64,000 bases of DNA from Actinoplanes philippinensis (GCF_900113015.1 NZ_FONV01000002.1:725404-789403), one strand, 5' to 3'; counted from the stretch's first letter, positions 50,879-61,068 are shown. Made by a program: numbers and translations. Notes: generated by a model from the letters alone, not told the origin.

Positions 50879-51130
50879 TCAGGCGAGGCAGAGGCGCCCG
50901 AGACCGTTCGTCACGTTCAGTCCGTGGCGCCGGCCCCACCCCGTGATCACGACCCACCCGCCGCTTCGGGTGTTGCGCACCGACACGTCGCTGCCCGGTG
51001 CACGATCATGTCGGTCCAGTGGTCGCCGTAGTACCGCCGGCCCCTGCCGCCCGCGACCTGTATGCCGTGGAACCGACCCCAACCCGAGACGACGAGGCCG
51101 CCGCCCGCCTCGGCGTCTCCCGCCGCATCG
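50879..51130 (-). pseudogene. Frameshifted relic with two similar GWGR-HG repeats
   Basis: On the minus strand, one frame reads GGLVVSGWGRFHGIQVAGGR then GRRYYGDHWTDMIVH. After a one-base shift near 50996-51000 the text continues PGSDVSVRNTRSGGWVVITG then WGRRHGLNVTNGLGRLCLA before TGA at 50879. The two halves resemble each other (GGxVVxGWGRxHGxxV), which supports a real ancestral protein with an internal repeat and one missing base. No start was found. The family is unknown to me. The flanking stretch 50666-51285 otherwise holds no gene; a plus-strand frame with an HTH-like segment (DDEAAARLGVSRRIARRI) is also possible but incomplete. Confidence 0.35.
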
Positions 51131-51285
51131 CCCGCCGCATCATGGCCGGCCCATGGAACACCGGAACGCCCGGCAGCCGCTTCGAAGCCGCCCAGCGCGG
51201 CCAGCCCAGCGGTGTGGTGAGCTGGAACCTGTCGAGCTTTGGAACGCGAAAGGCCGCGCAATCCGCACGGCCTCAGAAACACAAA

Positions 51286-51307
51286 AACCAGGCCACAAGG
51301 CCTGGTT
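51286..51307 (-). terminator. Intrinsic terminator of tRNA-Asn
   Basis: A perfect 9-bp stem (AACCAGGCC with GGCCTGGTT) and ACAA-type loop lies just past the tRNA 3' end on the minus strand, followed by TTTTTGTGTTT. Confidence 0.85.
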
Positions 51308-51309
51308 GA

Positions 51310-51385
51310 TGGCTCCCCGAATAGGACTCGAACCTATAACCTGCCGGTTAACAGCCGGCTGCTCTGCCAATTGAGCTATCGGGGA
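51310..51385 (-). tRNA. tRNA-Asn (GTT)
   Basis: A 73-nt cloverleaf plus encoded CCA (51310-51312). Acceptor TCCCCGA pairs with TCGGGGA, D-arm is GCTC...GAGC, anticodon stem GCCGG/CCGGC with loop CTGTTAA (anticodon GTT, Asn), T-loop GGTTCGAGTCC. A hairpin with T run follows directly. Confidence 0.95.
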
Positions 51386-51589
51386 TAGTTCACTGCTCGC
51401 CGCCCGGTTTCCCTGGCGACGGAGAACAGACTACATGACCACCCCGACGCCCCGCGAACGGGATACCCCTCGCTCGCCCGGCGGGCCGACAGCCAGGGGG
51501 AAACCGGGATACGGGGAGTATCGCCCCGGCAGGATGGGTATGCACCCCCGCAGACGCACGCGCGTCGAACTACGGAAGGAGCCGCCACC

Positions 51590-51931
51590 ATGCGCGGAAA
51601 GCTGATGTTCCTCACCGGCCTCGCGGCGGGCTTCGTCATGGGAAGCCGTGCCGGCCGGGAGAAGTACGAAGAGATCCGGGCCAGCGCGCAGAAGCTCTGG
51701 GAGCACCCCACGGTGCAGGAGGCCGCCGGCGTCGCCCAGGCGCAGGCCAACAAGCTCTACACCGAGGGCAAGGACAAGCTGCAGTCGTCGAAGCTCGGTG
51801 AGAAGCTCAACACGACCGGGACCACCAGCCGGAGCACGGACACCACGGACGAGCTGCTCGCTCCGAGTGACTCCCTCACCGCCGCCCCGAAGGGCAGCAC
51901 CACCAGCAGCAGCACCAGCACCACCTACTGA
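51590..51931 (+). CDS. YtxH-like small membrane-associated protein
   Basis: A 113-residue protein, ATG with AAGGAG eight bases upstream. Residues 3-22 form one hydrophobic Gly-rich segment (GKLMFLTGLAAGFVMGSRAG) with the RAGREKYEEI continuation typical of YtxH-type proteins. Amphipathic helix follows (TVQEAAGVAQAQANKLYTEG) and a Ser/Thr-rich disordered tail ends the protein. Such proteins are often stress-related and of unknown function. It is a single gene; the 204 bp between tRNA-Asn and its start contain no other gene. Confidence 0.78.
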   Translation: MRGKLMFLTGLAAGFVMGSRAGREKYEEIRASAQKLWEHPTVQEAAGVAQAQANKLYTEGKDKLQSSKLGEKLNTTGTTSRSTDTTDELLAPSDSLTAAPKGSTTSSSTSTTY

Positions 51932-51984
51932 CGCCGGTCAACCACGGCGCCGCTCCCCGGCGGGAGCGGCGCCGAGGCGTGCCA

Positions 51985-53100
51985 TCAGGGCGCGGCGCAG
52001 GGTTGCTGCTCCGGCACGAGACCGAGAGAGGTCATTTCTTCGAGGACGTACGCCAGAGCGACGCCCCGCTGCTCGTCGGTGCCGGTGATGTCGACGTCCA
52101 CATACTCGGTGCGCGCGGTGTCGGCGGCGAGCAGGTGCCGGAGCACGGGCTGCCAGGCGGCCGACGGATCGCTGATCCGCGCCGTGATGACGGAGAGGCC
52201 CGCGTCGGTGATCCGGTCGATGCCGGCTTCCGGGCCGGGCCAGTCGCGCAGCACCGTCGTCAGGTCGAGGCAGATGCCGAGCCGGTCCTTGTCGATCCGG
52301 CTGAGCGCGGCGACGGTCTGCTCGGGACTGTCGAGCACTTTGCCGGGGCCGGGCTGAAAACCGGCGCGGACCGCACGCCCCACCCGCCAGGCCAGATCGG
52401 CGAGCCCGCCGGAGAGACGGGACAGGTGCCGTGCGCCCGCTTTCCGCCGCCCGTCATCCCACTCGTCGGAACGACCCAGTCCACACGTGGCTATCGCGCC
52501 GCGAACCTCCTCGAACGGCAGCAGGTCGACGAGGATCCGGGCCAGCTCCAGAGTGCGCCGGACACGGACCGGGTCGCTCCAGTCCGCCGAGCCACTCCCG
52601 TCCGCCGAGCCACTCCGGTCGGCAGGGCTACTCCCGCCGGCCAGGCTGCTCTCGCCGACCATGCCACTCCCGCCGGCCGAGCCACTCCCGCCGGCCGAGC
52701 TGCTCCCGCCAGCCAGGCTGCTCCCGCCGGCCGAGCTGCTCCCGCCAGCCAGGCTGCTCCCGCCGGCCGAGCCACTCCCGCCAGCCAGGCTGCGCGCGCC
52801 GGCCGGGTCGGCGGCGCCGCCCTCGTGACCGGGCGTCCCGCTCAACGAGACGACCTCGAGCCCGCGGGCGTCGAGTTCGGCACGCAGCCGGGTACGGGCA
52901 CGCCCGTCGTCGGCGAGGGCGGCAGCCAGCCGGAACGGCAACCTGAGCGCCACGGTGAGGGCGCCGGTGCCGAAGTGCCCGCGTAATGCCGCGTTGGCGG
53001 CGTCCAGCCGATCGATCGCGGTGGAGACGTCCGCCGCGTGGTCTAGGCTGAGGCCGCAGCTGAGGTGCACGATCCGGCCGGAGGGATGTCGAAGCCGCAT
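51985..53100 (-). CDS. EboE-like TIM-barrel protein with a Gly/Ser/Ala repeat insert
   Basis: A 371-residue protein; ATG 53100 has GGGGAGG six bases upstream. MRLRHPSGRIVHLSCGLSLD, LRAELDARGLEVVSLSGTPG, DWSDPVRVRRTLELARILVD, GFQPGPGKVLDSPEQTVAAL and DRLGICLDLTTVL follow the order of EboE, a TIM-barrel member of the Ebo metabolite-trafficking set. Between residues 93 and 170 a low-complexity insert of Gly, Ser and Ala repeats (unit about SLAGGSSSAGGS) replaces the short loop normally found. No other ebo genes are in view, so this copy may be isolated. The reaction is unknown. A glutamate of the usual metal site appears changed (GFQPGPG, where GFEPEPG is expected), so activity is doubtful. Confidence 0.6.
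   Translation of the reverse strand: MRLRHPSGRIVHLSCGLSLDHAADVSTAIDRLDAANAALRGHFGTGALTVALRLPFRLAAALADDGRARTRLRAELDARGLEVVSLSGTPGHEGGAADPAGARSLAGGSGSAGGSSLAGGSSSAGGSSLAGGSSSAGGSGSAGGSGMVGESSLAGGSSPADRSGSADGSGSADWSDPVRVRRTLELARILVDLLPFEEVRGAIATCGLGRSDEWDDGRRKAGARHLSRLSGGLADLAWRVGRAVRAGFQPGPGKVLDSPEQTVAALSRIDKDRLGICLDLTTVLRDWPGPEAGIDRITDAGLSVITARISDPSAAWQPVLRHLLAADTARTEYVDVDITGTDEQRGVALAYVLEEMTSLGLVPEQQPCAAP
52580..52800 (-). repeat. Low-complexity coding repeat inside the EboE-like gene
   Basis: A run of 15-, 21- and 36-bp tandem units (CCCGCCGGCCGAGC and CCCGCCAGCCAGGC alternating) encoding Gly/Ser/Ala residues. It keeps frame because every unit is a multiple of three. Likely slippage expansion. 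Confidence 0.85.
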
Positions 53101-54453
53101 CAAATTCCTCCCCGGACGAGGTCACCCGTGCAGGTGCACGTGCATTCGCACGCGCTTACGGCTCCAGTATGGACCATGTCGGAGTCCGTTCCTGATCGGC
53201 TGATCTGGCCCCGCCGGGTTGTCATCAGCGCCTCCATCCGTGGATTGCCTGCCCTCGGGTACGAGCCTGAGCCGCACACCGGATCACCGGCGCACCCCCC
53301 GTGCGACCCGGCAACCAGCACGAACATGATCCAGAGCGGCCACTTTCATTGAAACACGCCAATCCCTTCGCCGGGGGTGACCAGCGAGTAGCCGTCACCG
53401 AACGGTCACGAACTGGCATAGTCGGACAGCCTGCTTGTTCAAACTCCGCACAAACGGACATGCAATGTTCGGCTGCGCGTGCGTCCGCCGCGTGCCGTCG
53501 CCCCACCGTGCGAATGCACGTGAACACGCCCCGCGCATCAGCACCCCTCCCCACTACCCTCGTTGTCCTCTCACCCCCCTCGGGGGCTGCTGGCCCCTCA
53601 CGCTCGGCGGGCCGGCTTTTAACGACGGCGTTCCCCGCTCCCCGCTCTCCCCGGTTCTCCCGTTCCCACAGGCCCGCTCCCCGCTACCGCAAGACGACGA
53701 CGCGTCGAGGCAGCGAAATAGCGGAGCGGCAACGCTGCGGGACGACAAGACGGCGGACGGCGAGGCAACGGCGTGGTGGGACGACCAGGCGGCGGGCGGC
53801 GCAGCAGCAAAGCGGCACAGCAACGACACAGCGAGACAGCGAAGCGACCAGACAGCGAAGGGACCCGGAAGCAACGGCGACGAGACAGCGGAGCCACCAG
53901 CCAACGAGGCAACCGAGCGACCCGGAAGCAGGCGACAAGGCAGAGGGTCGCCAGCCAACGAAGCACAGCGGTAACGCTGCGGGCCGACAAAGCGGCAGAC
54001 GGCGACGCAACGGCGTGATGAGACGACCAGGCGGCGGGCGGCACGGCAGCAAAGCGGCACAGCAACGACACAGCGAGGCAGCGAAGCGACCGGACAGCGG
54101 AGGAACCCGGAAGCACGAGCGACGAGACAGCGGAGCCCACAGCCAACGAAGCCCAGCGGCAACCCCGCGCAACGGCCAGGCAGCGGGCGATGCGGCGGCG
54201 CAACGGCGTAAACCGCGAGGAAATCCGACAGCCCACGGGCGGCGCGCAGGCCGGGAAGAGCGGAGCGACACACCGTCTCGGAAAACAGCACGCCGACCAA
54301 GAAAGCAGCGTGACCGCCAGGAATGGGCAGCGCTCAGGTCGGGACAGGGCGATGCGCCGCGACGGGAACGGGCAGTTCGCGGCGCAACAGAGAGCGCGCC
54401 GAACGGAAAACGGCGCGCCGGCCTGGAGAGGCGGGCGCGCCGTTTTCCGGCAG
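53101..54453. repeat. Gene-free region with two T-free repeat tracts (plus strand)
   Basis: No convincing gene lies here. Bases 53101-53600 are ordinary intergenic sequence that should hold the promoter of the EboE-like gene. From 53700 on, the plus strand becomes almost devoid of T: 53778-53947 (170 nt) and 54020-54190 (171 nt) contain no T at all. A block of about 170 bp at 53731-53905 is repeated with about 85 percent identity at 53973-54145 (offset 242). The minus strand consequently has no A and no stop codons in these tracts, which creates long but spurious open frames. Confidence 0.85.
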
Positions 54454-55575
54454 TCAGTTCTGGCTCAGGCCGTGCTCGCTGCCCTTCTTGATCTTGCGGG
54501 TGTCTCGCAGTTCCAGGAAGGGCTCGTCGTCGGCGGGGTGGCCGGCGGCGATGGCTCGGCCTCGTTCGAGTTCGGCGTCGAGTTCGGCGCCGAGCAGGAT
54601 CGCCATGTTGGAGATCCACAGCCAGACCAGGAAGGCGATGACGCCGGCCAGCGTGCCGTACGTCTTGTCGTAGCTCGCGAAGTTGGCCAGGTAGAACGCG
54701 AACGCTCCGGACGCGACCACCCATAGCACGACTGCGAAGATGCCGCCGGGGGTGATCCAGCGGAAGCCGCCAGTCTTGGCGTTCGGCGACGCCCAGTAGA
54801 GCAGGGCGAACATCAGGCTGACGAGGACGACGAGGACGGGCCACTTGGCGATGTTCCATGTGGTGACGGCGACGCCGCCGAAACCGAGACGTTCGCCGAC
54901 GACCCGGGACAGCTCGCCGGTGAAGATCACGATGGCGGCGGAGGCGATCAGCATGAGGCCGATGACGGCGGTGACGCCCACCCGGATCGGCAGGGTCTTC
55001 CAGATCGGACGGCCCTCCGGCACGTCGTAGACGGCGTTGGACGCGCGCATGAACGCGGCCACGTAGCCGGACGCCGACCAGAACGCGACGACCAGACCGA
55101 TGATCGCGGCGAAGCCGGCCGCACCGGAGTCACCCACCTGGGTGAGCACCGTGTCGACGAGGCTGCGGAGCTGGGCGTTGGGGGTGAGGTCGTTGACCGC
55201 GTCGGTGACCGTCTTCTGCCCGTCGTTGCCGAGCATGCCCAGCAGCGACACGAGCACGACGGCGGCGGGGAAGATCGACAGCACGCCGTAGTACGTGAGC
55301 GCCGCCGCCCAGTCGGAGACGTTGTCCTCGGAGAACTGTTTGAAGGTGCGTTTGACGGCGGCGACGATGCCTTTGCCCTTCAGCTGGGCGGGGCTGTCCG
55401 GCCCCTCGTCCGGGCCGGGGGCGGCCAGGTCGATGTCGCGGTCCTCACCGGTTCGCGCGGTGGCCGCCGCGGCCACGTCGTAGTCGGTCCCACCTCTGCG
55501 GCGGGCCTCGTCCGCGGCGCGATCGGTGCCGACGGCCCCTGACGGCTGCTCGTCAGCCTTGTGTCGAAGTTTCAT
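54454..55575 (-). CDS. YihY/BrkB family inner-membrane protein
   Basis: A 373-residue membrane protein. ATG 55575 (MKLRHKADEQPSGAVG) is preferred, with GGAGG ten bases upstream, although the frame stays open further because the upstream tract lacks A. A charged N-terminal part of about 80 residues leads into the YihY domain: AVKRTFKQFSEDNVSDWAAA, LTYYGVLSIFPAAVVLVSLL, then six predicted helices and the signature WASPNAKTGGFRWITPGGIF. It ends with a short charged tail. The function of the family is unsettled (it was once called RNase BN). It is flanked on both sides by T-free tracts on the plus strand. Confidence 0.88.
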   Translation of the reverse strand: MKLRHKADEQPSGAVGTDRAADEARRRGGTDYDVAAAATARTGEDRDIDLAAPGPDEGPDSPAQLKGKGIVAAVKRTFKQFSEDNVSDWAAALTYYGVLSIFPAAVVLVSLLGMLGNDGQKTVTDAVNDLTPNAQLRSLVDTVLTQVGDSGAAGFAAIIGLVVAFWSASGYVAAFMRASNAVYDVPEGRPIWKTLPIRVGVTAVIGLMLIASAAIVIFTGELSRVVGERLGFGGVAVTTWNIAKWPVLVVLVSLMFALLYWASPNAKTGGFRWITPGGIFAVVLWVVASGAFAFYLANFASYDKTYGTLAGVIAFLVWLWISNMAILLGAELDAELERGRAIAAGHPADDEPFLELRDTRKIKKGSEHGLSQN

Positions 55576-55647
55576 ATCGGGGTTCCCTCCGGGCAGAAGC
55601 GAAAGGCCGAAACCAAAGGACCGGACCAAAGGCCCAGCCCACAGGCT

Positions 55648-55858
55648 GAAGCCAAAGGCCCGAACCAGAGGCCGAAGCCAAAGGCCGAACCGACAAACCG
55701 AGCCGGCAAACCGCAAACGGCCGGGCCGCAACGGCGAGCCGAACCAGCCAACCGCAACGACCAAAGCCACAACGGCAAGCCGAACCAGCCAACCGCAACG
55801 ACCAAAGCCACAGCCGCGAGCCGAAGCGGCGAACCGCGACGACAGCGACACGAGCCGC
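55648..55858 (+). repeat. 211-nt tract without T, containing a 41-bp tandem repeat
   Basis: From 55648 to 55858 the plus strand contains only A, C and G. A unit of about 41 bp (start GAACCAGCCAACCGCAACGA) occurs at 55741 and 55782. The tract lies immediately upstream of the YihY start and would be transcribed as an A-free leader if the promoter is beyond it. Up to 56044 no gene is seen; the rest of 55859-56044 is ordinary GC-rich sequence. Confidence 0.9.
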
Positions 55859-56088
55859 TGACCGAAACAGCACACCGCGACGGCGAACCGCCGTAACGGG
55901 CCGCCGTGACGGACCGAACGGCCGGCCGCGCCGACGCACCGCGGTGACGGACGGCGCGGCCCGGCACACCCGGCACGGATCGCGCCGGCCGCCCGCTGTG
56001 CGCGCTGGCGACCTGCGGTTTTGTTGCCCGCAGGAACGGCTTCCCTAACCCGTTTCCACCCGCGATGTCCCGTCCGGGTCAGGGTGGC

Positions 56089-56901
56089 TCATCGGCACAG
56101 CAGCCGCTCCATCCGGCGACCGGCCACGAACAGGCCCCCGACGAGCATCGCGAGCAGGTAGAGGACGTCGAGCAACTGCACGAATCCGAGGGAACCCAGG
56201 CTGATGCCGCGGATCAGGTCGACCGAGCGGTACAGCGGGGTGACCTCGACGATCCAGCGCAACACGTCGGGGTAGGCGGTGGCCGGGATGAACGTGCCGG
56301 AGAACAGGAACAGCACGAACATGCCCGCGCTGATCATGTCGAAATCCTGCCAGCCGCGGATCAGGGTGGAGACGGTCATGCCGAGCGCCCCGAAGGCGAA
56401 CCCGACCAGCACACTCGCCGGGAACGCGGCCAGCGCCCGCAGCGGCGTCGTCAGATCCATCGCCACCATGATCACCAGGAAGGCCGCCGAGTAGAGGCTG
56501 CCCCGCAGCATCGCCCACGACAGCTCACCGAGGGCGATCTCGATCGGCCGGACCGGGGTGGCGAGCATCCCCTCGTACAGCCGCATGAATTTCATCTTGC
56601 CGAAGAAGTTGAAGGTGGTCTCGGTGAGCGCGCCGCTCATCGCCGACGACGCGAGCATCGCCGGCGCCACGAACTCGGCGTAGCCGACCAGCCGGCCGCC
56701 GGGCAACGGGATCTCGCCGACCAGCGCGCCCACGCCGACACCGATCGAGAAGAGATAGAACACCGGCTCCAGCAGGCCACCGAGCAGGACGAGCCAATAC
56801 GCCGTACGGAGAGCGGCGACGTTGCGACCGGCCACGGCGGCCGAGCGCCGGGCCATCCCGTCGAGAGCCGGCAGCAGCCGGGGCAGCATCAGGGACAACA
56901 C
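56089..56901 (-). CDS. ABC-2 type exporter permease (second gene of pair)
   Basis: A 270-residue membrane protein with six predicted helices, GTG start. ALRTAYWLVLLGGLLEPVFY, the ABC-2 loop FFGKMKFMRLYEGMLATPVR, LIRGWQDFDMISAGMFVLFL and the C-terminal TPLYRSVDLIRGISLG are typical of DrrB/NodJ-like permeases. With the other permease and the ATPase upstream it should form a heteromeric exporter for a drug, lipid or oligosaccharide. The gene start lies in one copy of a 33-bp repeat shared with the end of the other permease. Confidence 0.85.
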   Translation of the reverse strand: MLSLMLPRLLPALDGMARRSAAVAGRNVAALRTAYWLVLLGGLLEPVFYLFSIGVGVGALVGEIPLPGGRLVGYAEFVAPAMLASSAMSGALTETTFNFFGKMKFMRLYEGMLATPVRPIEIALGELSWAMLRGSLYSAAFLVIMVAMDLTTPLRALAAFPASVLVGFAFGALGMTVSTLIRGWQDFDMISAGMFVLFLFSGTFIPATAYPDVLRWIVEVTPLYRSVDLIRGISLGSLGFVQLLDVLYLLAMLVGGLFVAGRRMERLLCR

Positions 56902-56957
56902 GTCAGATCACCAGCCGCTGGGGGAGCATCAGGGACAACACGTCAGATCACCAGCCG
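56885..56957 (-). repeat. 33-bp direct repeat duplicating the junction between two permease genes
   Basis: The sequence at 56885-56917 recurs at 56925-56957 (offset 40). Each copy includes the last codons and stop of the upstream permease (RLVI, TGA) followed by the first codons of the next one (GTGTTGTCCCTGATG). The result is a 12-codon mini-ORF (MLSLMLPQRLVI) between the two real genes. Confidence 0.92.
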
Positions 56958-57700
56958 TCGCCGATAGCGCCAGGAGGCCAGGAACCAGCCGGCCACGGCC
57001 CAGGCCAGCAGGTAGAGCACCTGCCACACCGCGCCGGGGCCGGGATCGAGCCCGAGGGTGGCGGCCCGGCTCAGGTCGACACCGTGGGAGAGCGGCAGCG
57101 CCAGCGCCACCCAGCGCAGACCGGTGGGCAGCGACTCGATCGGGAAGAAGACGCCGGAGAACAGCGACATCGGCAGCACCGCGAAACGGAACAGGACCGC
57201 CAGATACATATCGGTGGTCACCGAGGCCGTGTAGGCCGCCACGAGGGGCGCGAGCGCCGCCCCGAGCAGCAGCGCGATCGGCAGCACCAGCAGCGACCAG
57301 CCGGACCGCAGCGCGCCGAAACAGAACGCCACCATCAGGAAGGCCGCCGCGCTGGCCAGCACCCGGAACAGCATGAACGCCACGTGGCCGCCGAGGATGT
57401 CGGCCGGGCGCAGCGGCGCCGCCGCCTGCGCGAAGTAGCTTTTCACCCAGGTGAAGCAGCTCATCACCGGCCAGGTGGACTCGGCGACCGCCACCTGCGC
57501 CGCGGTGCTGGCGATCAGGCCCGGCACCATCCACTGCAGGTAGGGGACGCCCTCGACGCCGCCGGTGACGAAGCTGCCCACACCGAGGCCGAAACCGAGC
57601 ATGGTGAGCAGCGGCAGCACCAGCGACGAGAACGCGCTCGACCGCCAGGTGCGCCGATAGTTGACCAGGTGATACTCCAGGACGTAGACCGACGGCGTCA

Positions 57701-57701
<1 letters not shown>
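56943..57701 (-). CDS. ABC-2 type exporter permease (first gene of pair)
   Basis: A 252-residue six-helix permease, ATG overlapping the ATPase stop as TGATG. NYRRTWRSSAFSSLVLPLLT, LGVGSFVTGGVEGVPYLQWM, then FTWVKSYFAQAAAPLRPADI and FAVLPMSLFSGVFFPIESLP with LPLSHGVDLSRA give the DrrB/NodJ pattern. It is a paralogue of the following permease rather than a close copy; the two probably form a heterodimer. The order ATPase-permease-permease is common for NodIJ/DrrAB-like exporters. Confidence 0.87.
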
Positions 57702-58624
<923 letters not shown>

Positions 58625-58657
58625 GCCCCGACCCTACGGAAGGGGTACGACAGTTTT

Positions 58658-59188
58658 TCAGTCGACGGCTTCGGTGGCCGACCGCGCCGCCCCGACCAGC
58701 TCGTCGGTCGCCGCGAGCACCTCGTCGGCGTCCACCGGGGTGCCGGAGTCGTAGCGGACCGCCCAGCTCAACCCGTTGCGCCCGGGGACCCGCCGGCCCA
58801 CCACCCGGACCGCGCCCGCCGGCAGCGAGTGGTGCGAGGTGTACGCCACCGAGCGGGTCACCCGCGCCCGCACCTGGTCGGGCAGCTCCCCCGGCTCCAG
58901 CAGCAGGAACGACACGACCGGCCCGTCCACCAGCACGGTGTAGCCGTCGCGCTCGACGGCCGTCTCGGCCGGGGTGATCCGCAGCTCCCGCCCGGACCAG
59001 GCCGCCTTGTGGATCTCGTGCCAGCCGAGCCGATCGACCGCCGACGGCAGCCAGAGCCCGTGGTTGGTGGCGACCACCACGTCCTCCGGCGACTCGGCGA
59101 CCTGGCACCAGGCCACCACGCGCTCCTCCGCCGCGAGCGGGGGCCGGGACGCGGCCGGAAGAGAGGGACGCCGTCGGAAGAGCTTCAC
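58658..59188 (-). CDS. Conserved actinobacterial protein encoded with dnaG
   Basis: A 176-residue soluble protein, GTG overlapping the dnaG stop (GTGA). Blocks VVVATNHGLWLPSAVDRLGW, HEIHKAAWSGRELRITPAET and RARVTRSVAYTSHHSLPAGA with WAVRYDSGTPVDADEV recur in actinomycete proteins found next to dnaG, as far as I recall. No catalytic motif is visible. The coupling to dnaG suggests a replication-linked or merely co-expressed role; unknown. Confidence 0.72.
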   Translation of the reverse strand: MKLFRRRPSLPAASRPPLAAEERVVAWCQVAESPEDVVVATNHGLWLPSAVDRLGWHEIHKAAWSGRELRITPAETAVERDGYTVLVDGPVVSFLLLEPGELPDQVRARVTRSVAYTSHHSLPAGAVRVVGRRVPGRNGLSWAVRYDSGTPVDADEVLAATDELVGAARSATEAVD

Positions 59189-61050
59189 AGTTCACCTGCC
59201 GCCTGCTCGCGCAGGGCCCGTGCCTGCTGTTCGAGTGAGAAGAGCTCCCCGGCCAGTGCCAGGTACTGGTCCTTGTTGGCCACCGGGTTCAGGCGCTGCA
59301 CCTTGGACTTGAGGTCACGGATGCGGGTGGCCAGCGCGCCGCCCTGCAACCGGGCCAGGGTGACCTGCACGTAACGCGGGTCGACCGGCCCGTCGACATA
59401 GAGCGGCTCCACCGCCAGCTCGCCGACCAGCATCTGGCCGCCCATGTCGGCGCACGCGTCGCGGACCTTCTCGATCCACACCACGCCGCCGGTCGCCGAG
59501 GACACCCCGCCCGCCTGGGCGACCGCCTCGCGCACCGACTGGAGGACCTGATCGCCGTAGTTCTCCGGGCCGACCGCGTCGAACATCGGGCCGGCCAGCA
59601 CCGGCTCCTGCAGCGCCAGTTTCAGCGCCTCCCGCTCGACCAGCCGCTGCGGCGAGTCGGCGGCCGCCGGGGACCGGGGCGCGCGCTGCTGCTCGGCGGC
59701 CTCCCCGCGCAGAGCGTTGTTCACCGCCCGCTGGACGGGGTCGAGGTCCATGCCGAGGTCGCCGGCGAGCTTCCGCGCGTACTCCGGACGTTTCTCCCGG
59801 TCCTTGATCTTGGCGACCAGGGGCGCGGCGCGGCGCATCGCCTCGACCCGGCCCTCCACCGTGTCCAGATCGAAGCGCGAGATGGTCTGCCGCAGAGCGA
59901 AGTCGACAAGCGGCTCCCGGCCCGCGATCATGTCGCGGACCGCCAGGTCGCCGCGGGCCAGCCGCAGCTCGCAGGGGTCCATGTTGTCCGGCGAGACGGC
60001 GATGAAGGTACGCCCGACGAAGCGCTGATCCTCCTCGAAGGCCCGCAGCGCCGCTTTCTGCCCGGCCGCGTCCCCGTCGAAGGTGTAGATGATCTCGCCG
60101 GTGAAGCTGTCGCTGTCCATCAGCAGCCGCCGCAGCACCTGGATGTGGTCGACGCCGAACGCCGTGCCACAGGTCGCCACCGCGGTCGGCTCGCCCGCCT
60201 CGTGACAGGCCATCACGTCGGTGTAGCCCTCGACGATCACCGCCCGCCCGCGCTTGGCGATCTCCCGTTTCGCGTGGTCGATGCCGTAGAGCACATGCGA
60301 CTTCTTGTAGATCGGCGTCTCCGGCGTGTTCAGGTATTTCGGGCCGTCGTCGTCGTCGAACAGCTTCCGCGCGCCGAACCCGATCACGTCGCCGCTCAGG
60401 TCCCGGATCGGCCAGAGCAGGCGGCGCCGGAACCTGTCGATCAGCGAGCCGGAGCGGGCCGGTTTGGACAGCCCGGCCGCGGTCAGCTCCTCCGCGGTGA
60501 AGCCCTTGAGCCGCAGGTGCTTGCTCAACGCGTCCCAGCTGTCGGGAGCGAAACCGCACCCGTATCTCTCCGCGGCGTCACGCCCGAACCCGCGCTCGGC
60601 GAGGAACTCGCGGGCCTTGCGCGCGCCGGGCGAGCCGAGCTGGTCCCGGTAGAAGTCGACGGCGGCCGCGTGCGCCGCGATCAGCCGCTGTTTCTGCCCG
60701 GTCTGCGGCCGCGGGGTGGCCGGCCCGCCGGTCTCGGTGTCGTAGCGCAGCTGAAGCCCGGCCTTGCCGGCCAGCCGCTCGACCGACTCGATGAACGACA
60801 GGTGCTCCGCGTCCATCAGGAACTTGATCGCGTCGCCGCCCTGGCCGCAGCCGTGGCAGAAATAGACATTTCGGGCAGGAGAGACGTTGAACGACGGGGT
60901 CTTCTCGTCGTGGAAGGGGCACAGCCCCTTCAGGTTGCCGCCACCCGCCGACCGTAGCGTCACCGTCTCGCTGATCACGTCGACGATCGAGGTCCGGTCG
61001 CGGACCAGTGCGATGTCCTCGTCCTTGACCCGTTCCGCCACGGCATACAT
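59185..61050 (-). CDS. dnaG: DNA primase DnaG
   Basis: A 621-residue primase, standard actinobacterial length. The N-terminal CHC2 zinc finger is [20 protein letters not shown] with FCHGCGQGG. The primase core follows with [20 protein letters not shown] and the TOPRIM segment [20 protein letters not shown] and YTFDGDAAG. The C-terminal part (about 440-621) is the helicase-binding domain. It synthesises RNA primers at the replication fork. It is 18 bp downstream of dgt and overlaps the following conserved gene, forming dgt-dnaG-orf. Confidence 0.96.
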   Translation of the reverse strand: MYAVAERVKDEDIALVRDRTSIVDVISETVTLRSAGGGNLKGLCPFHDEKTPSFNVSPARNVYFCHGCGQGGDAIKFLMDAEHLSFIESVERLAGKAGLQLRYDTETGGPATPRPQTGQKQRLIAAHAAAVDFYRDQLGSPGARKAREFLAERGFGRDAAERYGCGFAPDSWDALSKHLRLKGFTAEELTAAGLSKPARSGSLIDRFRRRLLWPIRDLSGDVIGFGARKLFDDDDGPKYLNTPETPIYKKSHVLYGIDHAKREIAKRGRAVIVEGYTDVMACHEAGEPTAVATCGTAFGVDHIQVLRRLLMDSDSFTGEIIYTFDGDAAGQKAALRAFEEDQRFVGRTFIAVSPDNMDPCELRLARGDLAVRDMIAGREPLVDFALRQTISRFDLDTVEGRVEAMRRAAPLVAKIKDREKRPEYARKLAGDLGMDLDPVQRAVNNALRGEAAEQQRAPRSPAAADSPQRLVEREALKLALQEPVLAGPMFDAVGPENYGDQVLQSVREAVAQAGGVSSATGGVVWIEKVRDACADMGGQMLVGELAVEPLYVDGPVDPRYVQVTLARLQGGALATRIRDLKSKVQRLNPVANKDQYLALAGELFSLEQQARALREQAAGEL

Positions 61051-61068
61051 CCTGCCTCGCCCGGCCCG

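Noticed and set aside
53554..55976. Several overlapping minus-strand open frames of 130-390 codons rich in Cys, Arg, Leu and Val
   Set aside because: They exist because the minus strand lacks A, and hence stop codons, in the T-free tracts. Composition is unlike the real genes and no start signals are present.
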